DNA from: Sphaerisporangium fuscum
GTDB taxonomy: Bacteria; Actinomycetota; Actinomycetes; Streptosporangiales; Streptosporangiaceae
Direction: 5' to 3'
Length of the DNA stretch: 64,000 nucleotides
NCBI RefSeq assembly: GCF_018531465.1
Contig: NZ_JAHDTF010000045.1
Coordinates: 1-64,000 of the forward strand
Program-made: the position numbers and the translations under genes
Part shown: piece after piece, positions 50,252 through 58,618 of the stretch
Position numbering within the stretch: the first letter of the stretch is position 1
How the letters are laid out: each line of letters starts with the position of its first letter
Notes under the pieces: generated by a model
The model's input: the letters and a program-made list of their open reading frames with translations, nothing else
The model's database searches: none
What the model was told of the DNA's origin: nothing

Positions 50252-50309
50252 ACCGATCGCTAGGTTCTTTCACCCGGCCGGCCGGCGTCTCGGCGCCGCT
50301 GGCGCGAGA

Positions 50310-50342
50310 ACCCCGCCCTTGCCTGTTGTGGAAGGGCGGGGT
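50310..50342. terminator. Bidirectional terminator between the MerR and effector-only genes
   Basis: 50310-50320 and 50332-50342 are exact 11-bp inverses with an 11-nt loop, between two convergent genes. Confidence 0.75.
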
Positions 50343-50367
50343 GACTCGGCGAGTCGGGGCCATCCTT

Positions 50368-50949
50368 CTATGGGGTGGGGTGGTGGCGAAGGGCCTGAAT
50401 GAACCAGCCGAACACCGGTGCGAGGCTCGGTGGTGCCGGCCAGCCGTTGATCGTGGACAGCAGACGAAAGTACTGCCCGGCGCGCGGGTCGTTCGCGACC
50501 TCCAGCCGGGTCAGCAGCTTCCGACGGTACTCGGCGCTGTCGGGGTGACCGAACGTCGCCGTATAGCCGGCGATCAGGTGCGTCAGGACCGGCCGTGCCG
50601 CTGGTGAGCCTGGTTCGATGCCGTCGGCCTGGGCTTTTTGGACCCGCTCGCGGACCAGATCGGTCACCTGATGGTGGAGCCCGGTCTGGTCTCCGGCTGC
50701 CCTTTCGGCCGCCTGATGTTCGGCCATGCGGCGGACACTGGCCTTGAAGTCGGGGTCCTGGATCAAGGCGGACAGTTTCGCCCAGGCCTCCAGCTGCGCG
50801 GGAGTCGGATCGGCGGGCATTTCAGGGACGGCCGACCGCATCATGGCGACGAAGTCGGGGTTGGTGTCCAGATCGCCGAAGATCTCGTCGACGAAGCCGT
50901 TGATGAGGCGCTTGCAGTCCTCAGCGGACGGTGTCGCTTGTCGGGACAT
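50368..50949 (-). CDS. Stand-alone homologue of the MerR effector domain
   Basis: 193 residues from ATG 50949. It aligns with the C-terminal domain of the neighbouring MerR regulator: M-M-R-S-A-V-P-E-M-P-A-D-P-T, E-A-W-A-K-L-S-A-L-I-Q-D-P, Y-F-R-L-L-S-T-I-N-G-W-P and F-G-W-F-I-Q-A-L-R. No DNA-binding part is present. It could bind and sequester the inducer, or dimerise with the regulator and tune it. The shared operator at 51054-51068 lies about 105 bp upstream. Function otherwise unknown. Confidence 0.8.
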   Translation of the reverse strand: MSRQATPSAEDCKRLINGFVDEIFGDLDTNPDFVAMMRSAVPEMPADPTPAQLEAWAKLSALIQDPDFKASVRRMAEHQAAERAAGDQTGLHHQVTDLVRERVQKAQADGIEPGSPAARPVLTHLIAGYTATFGHPDSAEYRRKLLTRLEVANDPRAGQYFRLLSTINGWPAPPSLAPVFGWFIQALRHHPTP

Positions 50950-51053
50950 GAGGATTCCATCTTCCAAGAGGGCCGGATTCGATCGTGGTCGTGAGACGGA
51001 ATACGCTCTGAGCGAGTGCTCGCCGTTCACAGCACCGATCCTGGGGCCTCTGG

Positions 51054-51068
51054 TCACTTGAGACTCAA
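51054..51068. promoter_or_regulatory. Shared 15-bp MerR-type operator, copy 2
   Basis: Reverse complement identical to 49104-49118; here the core extends to CTTGAG-T-CTCAAG on the minus strand. It faces the effector-only gene. Confidence 0.7.
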
Positions 51069-51079
51069 GCCCGAGAAAG

Positions 51080-51310
51080 CGACGTGCCTGCGGATAGCGC
51101 GCCCAGTTGGTCCTCCATGCCTTCGTAGTAGCGCTGGAACAGCTGGCTCTTGCGGCCATGGAAGACCTTCTCGGCCAGGGAATGGCGGCCTTCTTGCAGG
51201 TTGCGGATGCCCTTGATGCCCCGGCGCAGGCCCTCATCGTCGATCAGGGCCAGCACGTGCAGGCGAGCCGAACGAAGTCCGCCGATCAAGCCCCGGTTCA
51301 CCAAGGATTG
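51080..51310 (-). pseudogene. Tn3-family transposase, C-terminal fragment
   Basis: Reads H-V-L-A-L-I-D-D-E-G-L-R-R-G-I-K, then L-Q-E-G-R-H-S-L-A-E-K-V-F-H-G-R-K, then Y-E-G-M-E-D-Q-L-G-A-L, the end of the DDE_Tnp_Tn3 domain. About 70 residues survive. Confidence 0.7.
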
Positions 51311-51399
51311 TGAGCCGACGTCCGGCGACGCTCGATACGCCGGGCTCCGGGGGTGACTCGACACCTGGCGCCGGAAGCTGCACAAGCTCCGATTGCCCG

Positions 51400-51760
51400 A
51401 CGCCGTGGCGCTGCTGATCGCCGCCAGGGAGGCCACTTGCCCGGGCGTAGGGAGGATTCTGCTGCTGGCGCCACCGGTGTTGCCGTCGAGTTCGGCGCGC
51501 AGCGTCTTCAGCTCGGCCCTGTCCTCTTCGGCCTGGGCCTCGGCGCGGGCCGAGGCCTCCTCAGCGTGGGTGGTGACCGTGGCGATCCGGTCCTGGTAGG
51601 CGGCGGTGATCGCGGCCACCTGCTGCAGCGCCTCCAGCTCGCCGGCCATCCGGTCGCGGGCGGCCTCGGCGGCGGTGGCGCGCTGTTCGGCCTTGCCGTG
51701 CTCGCGCTCGTGGTCGACATCCGAGACATGGATGGCGATCTCCGGGCCGGCCAAGGCCAC
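51400..51760 (-). pseudogene. Coiled-coil protein fragment (KfrA-like)
   Basis: Long charged heptads: E-Q-R-A-T-A-A-E-A-A-R-D-R-M-A-G-E-L-E, then A-R-A-E-A-Q-A-E-E-D-R-A-E-L-K-T-L-R-A-E-L. This type of alanine/glutamate coiled coil forms the C-terminal part of plasmid- and transposon-borne DNA-binding proteins. No N-terminal HTH is found and the C-terminus runs into Tn3 debris. Confidence 0.4.
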
Positions 51761-51818
51761 GGCCGGCCTCGTGCGTGCGGTCGACGAGCTGTGGGTGGAG
51801 CGTGGCTGCAGATCATCG

Positions 51819-52265
51819 TCAGCCGGGGTCCGGCATCGCCGCCCGCTCGATGATCACGATCGGGATCTGTCTTGACGTCTCTCGCTGGTAGCCGATGTAG
51901 CGCGGCCATATCGCGGTCATCGTCTCCCACAGTCGGAGTCGCTCGTCCTCGGTCGCCGGACGGGCCACCGCGTCGAACACCTCGGCCTCGACCTGCACCT
52001 TGACCTGCGGTTGAGCGAGCAGATTGTGGAACCAGAGCGGATGGTCGGCGGCGCCGCCGTTGGAGGCGACCACGAGGTAGCGGTCGCCGTCGCGGCCGTA
52101 GATGAGGGCGGTGCGCCGGGGAAGTCCTGAGCGGCGGCCGATCGTGGTGATCAGCAGCGTGGGGGCGCCGTGGAAGAGGTGGCCGCGAGTGCCGCCGGAC
52201 TCGGCGTAGCTCTTGACGTGCCTGGCCACCCACCTGGTCGGGCTGTCGATCGGCTCCTGGCTCAT
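51819..52265 (-). CDS. Deazaflavin (F420)-dependent nitroreductase-family protein
   Basis: 148 residues from ATG 52265, which overlaps the stop of the hydrolase gene (ATGA). Split beta-barrel of the Ddn family: P-T-L-L-I-T-T-I-G-R-R-S-G-L-P-R-R-T, then Y-L-V-V-A-S-N-G-G-A-A-D-H-P-L-W-F-H-N-L. The G-R-x-S-G...R and N-G-G...P-x-W-x-x-N motifs bind F420. F420 use is itself an actinobacterial trait. Second gene of a PadR-controlled pair. Confidence 0.9.
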   Translation of the reverse strand: MSQEPIDSPTRWVARHVKSYAESGGTRGHLFHGAPTLLITTIGRRSGLPRRTALIYGRDGDRYLVVASNGGAADHPLWFHNLLAQPQVKVQVEAEVFDAVARPATEDERLRLWETMTAIWPRYIGYQRETSRQIPIVIIERAAMPDPG

Positions 52266-53278
52266 CGGGCCGCTCCGCCCACGCGGCGGTCGGCCCACTC
52301 GCGTGCCTGGGCGAACCAGTGGGGCGCGGTGCGGTGGCCGTTGAGGACGTGCCCGGTGCCGGGGACCACGACGGTCTCCAGCTCGGCACGGGGACTGTAG
52401 AAGGGGGCCTCCTGGGCGTGCAGCGCGGCGGAGGAGGAGCGGGCTCCGGCCAGCAGCTTGTCGTGCTCGCCGTTGACGATCAGTACGGGGGCCTGGATCT
52501 GCTTGTTGATCGAGGGCGGGGTGTAGGAGTCGCCGGGAGGGAAGACGTCCGTCGTCTTGGTGGCCTCGTCGGCGGCGATGACCTTGGGGTCGGCGTTGGG
52601 GCGGTGGTAGAACCAGGTGGCCCGCAGGCCGGGCCGGGTGGTGAGGTAGCCGTCGTCGAGCCCGCGCCCGGCGAAGCGGGGGTCGTCGGCGGCGCGATGG
52701 ATTCCCGCGCCCATCTGCTCGAAAGCGGCCTCGTTCGGCACGCTCGACTCGCCGGTCAGGATGACGCCGTCCACCTCCGCCGGATGTGTGGCGGCCACGG
52801 TACGGGCTAGGGTCGAGCCCAGCGAGTGGCCGACCAGGACGACCTTAGAGAACCGGCCGCCGCCCAGACGACCCTCGCGCAACTGGCGGATGAGCTGGCG
52901 GATGACGATCTGGTGGGTGTCCTGCTTGAAGCGGGCGCTCGGCGGGTAGGAGCTCGCCCCGGTGCCGAGACGGTCGATGGCCAGCGTGGCGTACCCGGCG
53001 GCGGTCATCGTCTCCACATAGGAGGGGCGCTGCCGGTCGCCGCGCATCCGCCAGTAGGCCTGGCCGTAGAAGCCGCCGGGAATGAGCAGCTGAACGGTGG
53101 CGGCACGGCCGCGCGGCAGGCACAGAGTGCCGGCGACGTGCTGGTCGGCGGGGCCGCTGGAGGTCATCGCCACCTTGGCGCTGACGGTCCGGCAGGCGGG
53201 GGCGGCCTGCGCCGCCACCGGGATCGAGGTCGCGGGGATCGAGACGAGTGCCAGAAGTACCGCTGTCGTGATGCGCAT
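52262..53278 (-). CDS. Secreted alpha/beta hydrolase
   Basis: 338 residues. Signal peptide (T-A-V-L-L-A-L-V-S-I-P-A-T-S-I-P-V-A-A-Q-A). Core: oxyanion L-L-I-P-G-G-F-Y-G, nucleophile V-L-V-G-H-S-L-G-S, acid N-G-E-H-D-K-L, histidine V-P-G-T-G-H-V-L. Complete triad. Coupled to the F420-type reductase. Its promoter holds palindromes like the one in front of the PadR gene. Confidence 0.88.
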   Translation of the reverse strand: MRITTAVLLALVSIPATSIPVAAQAAPACRTVSAKVAMTSSGPADQHVAGTLCLPRGRAATVQLLIPGGFYGQAYWRMRGDRQRPSYVETMTAAGYATLAIDRLGTGASSYPPSARFKQDTHQIVIRQLIRQLREGRLGGGRFSKVVLVGHSLGSTLARTVAATHPAEVDGVILTGESSVPNEAAFEQMGAGIHRAADDPRFAGRGLDDGYLTTRPGLRATWFYHRPNADPKVIAADEATKTTDVFPPGDSYTPPSINKQIQAPVLIVNGEHDKLLAGARSSSAALHAQEAPFYSPRAELETVVVPGTGHVLNGHRTAPHWFAQAREWADRRVGGAAR

Positions 53279-53294
53279 GAGACTCCCTTCGATG

Positions 53295-53323
53295 TACCCA
53301 AATTTGGGTAACCAAATTTGGGT
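53295..53323. promoter_or_regulatory. PadR operators before the hydrolase gene
   Basis: TACCCAAATTTGGGTA (53295-53310) is a perfect dyad, followed immediately by ACCAAATTTGGGT (53311-53323), a near-perfect one. Both contain the CCAAATTTGG core also found at 54014-54039. Confidence 0.8.
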
Positions 53324-53374
53324 ATCGAACTATGGCTCATCCATCCTCGTACCGTCAAACCGGTCTCCGGCCGG

Positions 53375-53905
53375 TCAGGCCGGCTCCTCGCCGCGCTCCA
53401 ACCGCCCGATCAGGTCACGGACCCACGCCGCTTCACCCGCCGCCTGGGCCGCGCGCAGGGCGAACAACTCTGTCACGTGCCTTGGGCGCCTTCCCTCCTG
53501 GGCCGTGGCCACGATCTGCGCCCGCTCGTCCTCCAGGGTGCGCACCCGCTCCTTGAGCAAGGAGATCACCTCCTCCTCGGGCAGCGCGGGTAGCAGCACC
53601 AGGGCCGCGTTGAGCAGTTCCGGACGCCGATCGGGCACCCTGAGGGCGCTTCTGAGCAGTCCGAGGAACTCCGCCTCGCCCTTCTCGTTGATGGCGTAGT
53701 CGACGCGGCCCGGCCATTCGTGCACCTCGCTGGTGTCCAGAAGACCTTCCTTGGCCAGCTGACGCAGCGCGTGGTAGATCGAGCCCGACCTGAGCCCCGC
53801 CCATTGCCCGGCCTCCCACGACTCCAGTTCGGAGCCCACCAGGTAGCCGTGTGCCTGACCGTGCAACCGCACCACGCCAAGGACCAGCAGTCGCGTCGCC
53901 GACAT
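53375..53905 (-). CDS. PadR-family repressor
   Basis: 176 residues from ATG 53905 with GGGAGA just upstream; the longer open frame from 54025 would start inside the operator. Winged helix: L-L-V-L-G-V-V-R-L-H-G-Q-A-H-G-Y, G-S-I-Y-H-A-L-R-Q-L-A-K-E-G-L-L, then V-D-Y-A-I-N-E-K-G. C-terminal helical dimerisation domain. It lies downstream of, and on the same strand as, a 26-bp palindrome, and upstream of the hydrolase pair, which carries matching sites. Confidence 0.92.
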   Translation of the reverse strand: MSATRLLVLGVVRLHGQAHGYLVGSELESWEAGQWAGLRSGSIYHALRQLAKEGLLDTSEVHEWPGRVDYAINEKGEAEFLGLLRSALRVPDRRPELLNAALVLLPALPEEEVISLLKERVRTLEDERAQIVATAQEGRRPRHVTELFALRAAQAAGEAAWVRDLIGRLERGEEPA

Positions 53906-54013
53906 CGTCTCCCTCACTCGCCGGGCCGGCACCCGCCAGACCCCTGCCGAACAGGCTAGCCGTCGTGCCCCTCGCGGAGACCGGCTTGACGGTAGGAGGG
54001 GGATGAGCCATAG

Positions 54014-54039
54014 TTCGGTAACCAAATTTGGTTACCGAA
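54014..54039. promoter_or_regulatory. Perfect 26-bp PadR palindrome
   Basis: 54014-54026 and 54027-54039 are exact inverses (half-site TTCGGTAACCAAA). It lies about 110 bp upstream of the PadR start, giving autoregulation together with control of the hydrolase genes. Confidence 0.85.
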
Positions 54040-54090
54040 AGAGACTTATGCGCATCACGACAGCGTGCACCCCTAGGAGTTGTTCTTGGA

Positions 54091-54240
54091 TCAGGTTCGG
54101 AGCCAGATGACCAGAGCAGCCAGGGTGACGGTGCCGAGGAAGATGTAAGGCCGTGGGGTTCGGGGATGGTGTGGCGGATCTTGCGGCGGCGTAGGTAGGC
54201 GCGGTCGGCGCGAGAGGAATCTCAATGACCGTGTCAAGCG
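54091..54240 (-). pseudogene. IS5-family transposase, internally deleted 3' remnant
   Basis: Minus strand reads R-A-D-R-A-Y-L-R-R-R-K-I-R-H-T-I-P-E, then in a different frame F-L-G-T-V-T-L-A-A-L-V-I-W-L-R-T and stops at 54091. These are the 'NRAYLRRRGI..TIP' block and the extreme C-terminus of IS5 transposases, with about 60 residues between them lost. Confidence 0.6.
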
Positions 54241-54363
54241 GCAAGCGCTGTGACCTGGGACGGCGGAATCGTGGAAAGACCCGGTTGTCGCCCGGCAGCC
54301 CTCGGCTAACTATTTGATCTTCCGCTCGTCCTGCTTGCCTGGCCTGCTCTACCTTCGGCGTCT

Positions 54364-54476
54364 ATGCCGGTTGAGTTCTTGAGTGATGGTGAGGCGGCCG
54401 CGTACGGCCGCTTCTCAGGCGCTCATTCGCAGGCGGAGCTGGAGCGGTTCTTCTACCGGGACGACGTGGATCGGGC
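54364..54476 (+). pseudogene. Tn3-family transposase, N-terminal fragment
   Basis: From ATG 54364: M-P-V-E-F-L-S-D-G-E-A-A-A-Y-G-R-F, then Q-A-E-L-E-R-F-F-Y. This is the DUF4158 start of a Tn3 transposase. It ends after about 37 codons at the resolvase fragment. Confidence 0.7.
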
Positions 54477-54702
54477 ATCGACCTGGCCAGCGACGACCCC
54501 GGCACCAAAATGATGGTCTCCGTCTTGGCCGCCGTACTGGAATTCCAGCGCGACATGATCAGCGAGAACACCCGCGAGGGCGTCGCCGCCGCCGAGGCCG
54601 CAGGCAAGACCCTCGACCGCCCCGCCGCCCTCGACCAGGACAAGGCAGCCACCATCGTCGAGGCGTCGGGCACCGCGCGCTCGCACCGGGCCCGGACGTG
54701 AT
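54477..54702 (+). pseudogene. Serine recombinase (resolvase), internal fragment
   Basis: Reads I-D-L-A-S-D-D-P-G-T-K-M-M-V-S-V-L, then E-F-Q-R-D-M-I-S-E-N-T-R-E-G-V-A, then G-K-T-L-D-R-P. This is the E-helix region of resolvase/invertase proteins. The catalytic Ser and HTH parts are missing. Confidence 0.6.
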
Positions 54703-55012
54703 TCTCGATCTGCCCGGGCTGCTCGCCGACCACCTGCGCGCCACCGGTGACGAAGCCGTCCGCCAGGTCCTCACCTCCGGGCAGACCATCCGCCGCGGCC
54801 ACGGCTTTTCGGTTCGCATCTCCACCGCGTGGCGCTGGAGCAGAGCGCTGCCCTCGCCGATGCCGGCCCGGCCGAGCGCAAGGCGCACCGCGTGTACGCC
54901 GCCCGCGTCACAGCCGCCCGGACCAGCCAACCGTGATCAGCTTCACCGATGACCCCGCCCTGCTCCACCGATCCCTCAGGTGGCAGGGCGAGTCCACGAG
55001 CGAACATGAGGG
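54703..55012. other. Gene-poor stretch before the MFS gene
   Basis: Plus strand reads D-V-I-L-D-L-P-G-L-L-A-D-H-L-R-A-T-G-D-E, then, shifted, R-V-A-L-E-Q-S-A-A-L-A-D-A-G. It looks like decayed coiled-coil protein but is not assignable. Confidence 0.3.
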
Positions 55013-56260
55013 TCAGGCGCCGGGGTTGTCGGTGATGTCCTGTGGCGCCTGCTCGTAGTGCGGTCGTGGCGCCCGGCGGCTTGCCGGGGTCTGTCTTGTA
55101 CCGGCTGGGGGGTGGACGGGTTTGTAGTTGAGGGTTTGTGCGCTCAAGACACAGGTGGCGAGGATGGCGAGGATGGCGCCGGTCCACATGGCGGCGGTGG
55201 TGGTGTCTCCGGCGGCGCTGATGGCGGCGCCGCCGATGGCGCTGCCGGCGACGACGCCCAGGGTGATGACGGACGTGTGCACGGTGTTGACCAGCCCGCC
55301 GGCTCCGGCGACTTCGACGACGCGGGCAACGAGTGCGGGGTTCATCGTGACGCCGACGAGGCCGACCACAAGCACGCCGGGCAGGGCGGCCCAGGGCAGG
55401 TGGGCGAAGAGGGCGAGGACCACCAGCGAGCCGGCCAGGGCCAGGTGGCCGATGCGTAGCAGGGTTATCGCGTGGCGGTCTGCGTAGCGGCCCACCACGT
55501 TGTTGCCCAGGACGGTGCACAGGCCGTAGCCGAAGAGGATCAGGGTCGTGGTGTTGGGAGAGAAGCCCGCGTCATGTTCCAGCAGGGGAGTGAAGTAGGA
55601 GAATGCGCCGTAGGTTGCTCCGATGGTGAGCAGGCTGACCAGGTAGCGGCTCCACAGCCGCGGCGAGCGGAACTGCCGCAGGTCCTCGGCGGAGGTCTGC
55701 GCGGAGACGGCGGGCAGTGCGGGCAGGGTGCGCAGGTCGAGCAGGGCGATGATCAGGCCGGCGCCGCCGAGGGCGAAGAAGCTCGCCTGCCAATTCCAGG
55801 TGGTGGCGATGGCATGGCTGATGGGCAGGCCCAGGACGGCGCCGAACATGAGGCCATTCAGCACGATGGAGATCGACGACGCGATGCGGTCGGGGCTGGA
55901 GGCGAGCCGGGCCGCCATGGTCAGGGTGAGACCGAACACGGCACCGCCGAGACTCCCGGTCAGCAGGCGCAGCGCGGCGATCCACCAGTAGTCGTGCACC
56001 AGGGGCACGCAGGCTTCGAGCACCGCGTAAGCGGCGACGACGCCCAGAAGCGCGCCCTTGGGCGGGACCAGGCGCAGGGCCATGACGATGAGCGGGCCGC
56101 CGATGGCCATGCCGAAGGAGTAGATCGAGATCAGCGTGCCGATCGTGGTTGTCGAGGCGCTGAGACTCCGGGCCATTTCGGGCAGCATGCCCATCGTCTG
56201 TAGTTCGCTCATGGCGACGACGAGGAGGGTGAGCATCAGCCAGTAGAGAGGCCGTTTCAT
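55013..56260 (-). CDS. MFS transporter, DHA1 (AraJ/CmlR-like) type
   Basis: 415 residues, 12 helices. N-terminal M-S-E-L-Q-T-M-G-M-L-P-E-M-A, as in chloramphenicol/arabinose-type exporters, and a G-N-N-V-V-G-R-Y-A-D-R motif in the central loop. Located 75 bp downstream of a TetR gene on the same strand, with a weak copy of the TetR site (TTCTGTATTCT) at about 56271-56281. Confidence 0.9.
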   Translation of the reverse strand: MKRPLYWLMLTLLVVAMSELQTMGMLPEMARSLSASTTTIGTLISIYSFGMAIGGPLIVMALRLVPPKGALLGVVAAYAVLEACVPLVHDYWWIAALRLLTGSLGGAVFGLTLTMAARLASSPDRIASSISIVLNGLMFGAVLGLPISHAIATTWNWQASFFALGGAGLIIALLDLRTLPALPAVSAQTSAEDLRQFRSPRLWSRYLVSLLTIGATYGAFSYFTPLLEHDAGFSPNTTTLILFGYGLCTVLGNNVVGRYADRHAITLLRIGHLALAGSLVVLALFAHLPWAALPGVLVVGLVGVTMNPALVARVVEVAGAGGLVNTVHTSVITLGVVAGSAIGGAAISAAGDTTTAAMWTGAILAILATCVLSAQTLNYKPVHPPAGTRQTPASRRAPRPHYEQAPQDITDNPGA

Positions 56261-56335
56261 GAGTAACGCCTTTCTGTATTCTCAAATCCAAAACTTGGGC
56301 AGCTTGAGCGAGCGGGGGCTGTCCGCCCTCTTCGC

Positions 56336-56938
56336 TCAGCCCAGCAGGGAACGAAGCCCGTCGAGGGCGATCCGGTGCAGAATTTCGGGGGTGACTCCGG
56401 TCTGGGCCGTCACCCGGATACCGGAGATGAGGGTGTTGACCAGGAGTGCGCCTTCGCTGGCATCAGGGCCGTCAGGCATGCTTCCGTCCATGCGGCCGGC
56501 ACGGATGGTGTCCTCCAGCAGGCCGAGGCGCTCCTGGAGATCCCGCTCGAGAATGCGCGCGATGCGCTCATCGCGCGCCCGCAGGTCGGGATTCATCAAA
56601 GTGTGCACGCCCATGCAGCCGGCGGCATGCCCCTCGGCGCGCGCGTCACGCTCCTCGTCGACGATCGCGTCGATCAGCTTCCGGAGTCGTTCGGCACCAC
56701 TGAGGGAGGTGTCGGTGAGGATGGACTCCTGGCGTGCCCGCATGCTGGATGCGTAGTGCTCGAGTGCCCGCACGAAGAGCTCATCCTTGGACGTGAACGC
56801 GTTGTACAGACTGCTGCGTCGCACGTCGGCCGCCTCGCAGAGCTGCTCGGTCGACGTGTCGGCGAAGCCGTGCACGCGAAACTGCGCCGCTGCGGCTTCG
56901 AGAACCACCCTCTCGTCGAAGGTTCGCGGTCTGGCCAT
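56336..56938 (-). CDS. TetR-family repressor
   Basis: 200 residues. HTH V-V-L-E-A-A-A-A-Q-F-R-V-H-G-F-A-D-T-S, then R-R-S-S-L-Y-N-A-F-T-S-K-D-E-L-F. The C-terminal part contains G-C-M-G-V-H-T-L-M, typical of the TetR_C AcrR-like drug sensors. Operator at 56955-56978 directly upstream; controls itself and probably the MFS gene. Confidence 0.92.
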   Translation of the reverse strand: MARPRTFDERVVLEAAAAQFRVHGFADTSTEQLCEAADVRRSSLYNAFTSKDELFVRALEHYASSMRARQESILTDTSLSGAERLRKLIDAIVDEERDARAEGHAAGCMGVHTLMNPDLRARDERIARILERDLQERLGLLEDTIRAGRMDGSMPDGPDASEGALLVNTLISGIRVTAQTGVTPEILHRIALDGLRSLLG

Positions 56939-56954
56939 GAGCGAACGCTAGCAC

Positions 56955-56978
56955 ATTCTGTATTCTGAAATACAGAAT
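56955..56978. promoter_or_regulatory. TetR operator, perfect 10-4-10 dyad
   Basis: ATTCTGTATT-CTGA-AATACAGAAT, 16 bp upstream of the TetR start. A degenerate half copy lies before the MFS gene. Confidence 0.8.
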
Positions 56979-57344
56979 GGCTGGAGCGTGGATCTCCACG
57001 TTCGCGGTTGCGACGTTGCGCGGGCTGTGTGCTTGGGCGTTGACGCCGCCGCAACACCTCGGTCGCATGCGGATACTGGTCGCCGAGGACGAGCGGATTC
57101 CTCTCCGGCCAGGTCGCCGAGAGGATGGTCAAGCCATGACGGTGGACGTCGTCGACGCCATCGCGCTCCCGCCGCGGCTCACTTTCGCATCCGCAGCCAG
57201 CACCTCACAGCCCCACCAGCCTCGCCCTGTATGGCTTATGACCTGCGAAAACCTTCCAACCAAGCGCATCCGGACGAAAAGTCACGGCAAGCCGCTCAAC
57301 TCGGCTCCGCTAACGGGACTTTTCGTTCGGATGCTCGTCAGGCT
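56979..57344. pseudogene. Gene-poor stretch with response-regulator fragment
   Basis: From ATG 57067: M-R-I-L-V-A-E-D-E-R, the first strand and acidic pair of a receiver domain. After a frame change it reads Q-A-M-T-V-D-V-V, the second strand. Everything downstream is gone. Rest of the stretch empty. Confidence 0.45.
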
Positions 57345-57437
57345 CCGGACCAGCCCTGTGCGACGCGCAGGGCGCGGATCCGTTTGCGTACGAGGCTGTC
57401 CAGCGCCCCATCTTCTTGCGTCATAGGCAACATGGTA
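57345..57437 (-). pseudogene. XRE regulator, N-terminal fragment
   Basis: From ATG near 57437: D-S-L-V-R-K-R-I-R-A-L-R-V-A-Q-G-W-S, the first helix of an XRE domain, then the family match ends. In actinomycetes this regulator type is often divergent from a thioredoxin-reductase-like flavoprotein, whose remnant follows here. Confidence 0.5.
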
Positions 57438-57516
57438 TGCCGGTAATGCAACGTGGGCTTATCGTCGAATACAGCTGGTCCAGCTACAGGGACCAGGCGC
57501 GACGAAAGGGCGCGAC

Positions 57517-57968
57517 ATGTCTGCGCAGACTTCCCGCTACGACAGCGACATCCTGCCCGCCCAGACCGTGGACGTGGTGGTGATCGGCGGCGGTGCCGCG
57601 GGCCGGCCCGCACCGAGGGCCTGGGCGGGCTGAAGCTGCCGATGCAGGACCTGCCCGACAACATGGGCCGCCGCTTCGCCTCCGCCATGGCAGGCACTAC
57701 CGACGTCCCCGGCGTGTGGGTGGCGGGCAACCCCACCGATCTGACCGCGCAGGTGGGTGCGTCCGCCGCGGCCGGAGCCCACATCAACGCTCTCCTGGCC
57801 ACCGCCGATACCGACGCGCCGCTCGCCGCCGCTCAGGAGCGAACACCGCCCCCTGCCCCTCGGCCTGATCCGCGCACTGCAGCCGGCGGTCCGCGCGACG
57901 AGCCCCCTGTCTCATCCCTCTTTGGCGACCGGTCCTGTCCGGGGGCCCGGGACTCTACTGACGGGTAG
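57517..57968 (+). pseudogene. Thioredoxin-reductase-like flavoprotein, internally deleted
   Basis: ATG 57517 with AAAGGG upstream begins M-S-A-Q-T-S-R-Y-D, then V-D-V-V-V-I-G-G-G-A-A-G, the FAD motif. It jumps, in another frame, to the C-terminal R-T-E-G-L-G-G-L-K-L-P, D-V-P-G-V-W-V-A-G-N-P-T-D, A-Q-V-G-A-S-A-A-A-G. The middle about 200 residues, including the NADPH domain, are deleted. Confidence 0.7.
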
Positions 57969-58080
57969 CTACGCTAAGGACAGACCCCTGGTACTGATCT
58001 TGAACTCCCGTGACGAAGTGCCCGTGTTCGCATTCCCGGTGTGCGAGGCGAGGGCATGAACCATCAACCGGTCCGAGGCC

Positions 58081-58230
58081 GTGACTCGCCTGTGCCCGAC
58101 CTGCCGGTCCACTGGCCCAGGGACCGACGACACGGTGGGCACCCTGTGGACCGAGAACGGGGTGATGATCGAGCAGTTCCACGCCGCACACCGCCACCAG
58201 CGTGCGCGCACCTGGAAGGCCACCTCGTAA
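58081..58230 (+). CDS. Possible small CxxC protein (49 aa)
   Basis: From GTG 58081: V-T-R-L-C-P-T-C-R-S-T-G-P-G-T, then W-T-E-N-G-V-M-I-E-Q-F-H. One CxxC pair only, no family recognised, weak ribosome-binding site (GAGG). It may be chance or a remnant. Confidence 0.25.
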   Translation: MTRLCPTCRSTGPGTDDTVGTLWTENGVMIEQFHAAHRHQRARTWKATS

Positions 58231-58469
58231 ACCGGGCCTGCCCTCTGTGGAGCCCGCCGGAGCTCCTGCAGCGCGCCGGCGTCGGCCACCGGGTCGAGTT
58301 GGCTGGCGTCCACCCACTACCAGCATCCGGAGGTTGCCTGGGTCCCCGATACCGTCGGCGACCGCCTGCACCGCGGCCTGCGCGCTGCCGGCCTCGGCCG
58401 GTGCGAGCAGCCGATACGACAAGCCCGTGATGACGGCATCGCGCCCGAGGCCAGCCTGGATCCGGGCGG

Positions 58470-58618
58470 GCAAAGGCGAAGCCGCGCAGCGCCTCGTAGG
58501 AGCCGGCCACCGGCGAGTTGGCCCAGACCAACGCCACCAGCGCGGCGCCGATGAGCAGCAGGCCACTGACCAGATCCGAGCGCAGCGCAGCGATGATCCG
58601 GGTGAGAACAGCAGGCAT
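58470..58618 (-). pseudogene. NhaA-type Na+/H+ antiporter, N-terminal fragment
   Basis: From ATG 58618: A-A-L-R-S-D-L-V-S-G-L-L-L-I-G-A-A-L, then V-W-A-N-S-P-V-A-G-S-Y, the first NhaA helix. After about 45 residues the frame changes to an unrelated segment (R-D-A-V-I-T-G-L-S-Y-R-L-L-A-P) that I cannot assign. Confidence 0.55.
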
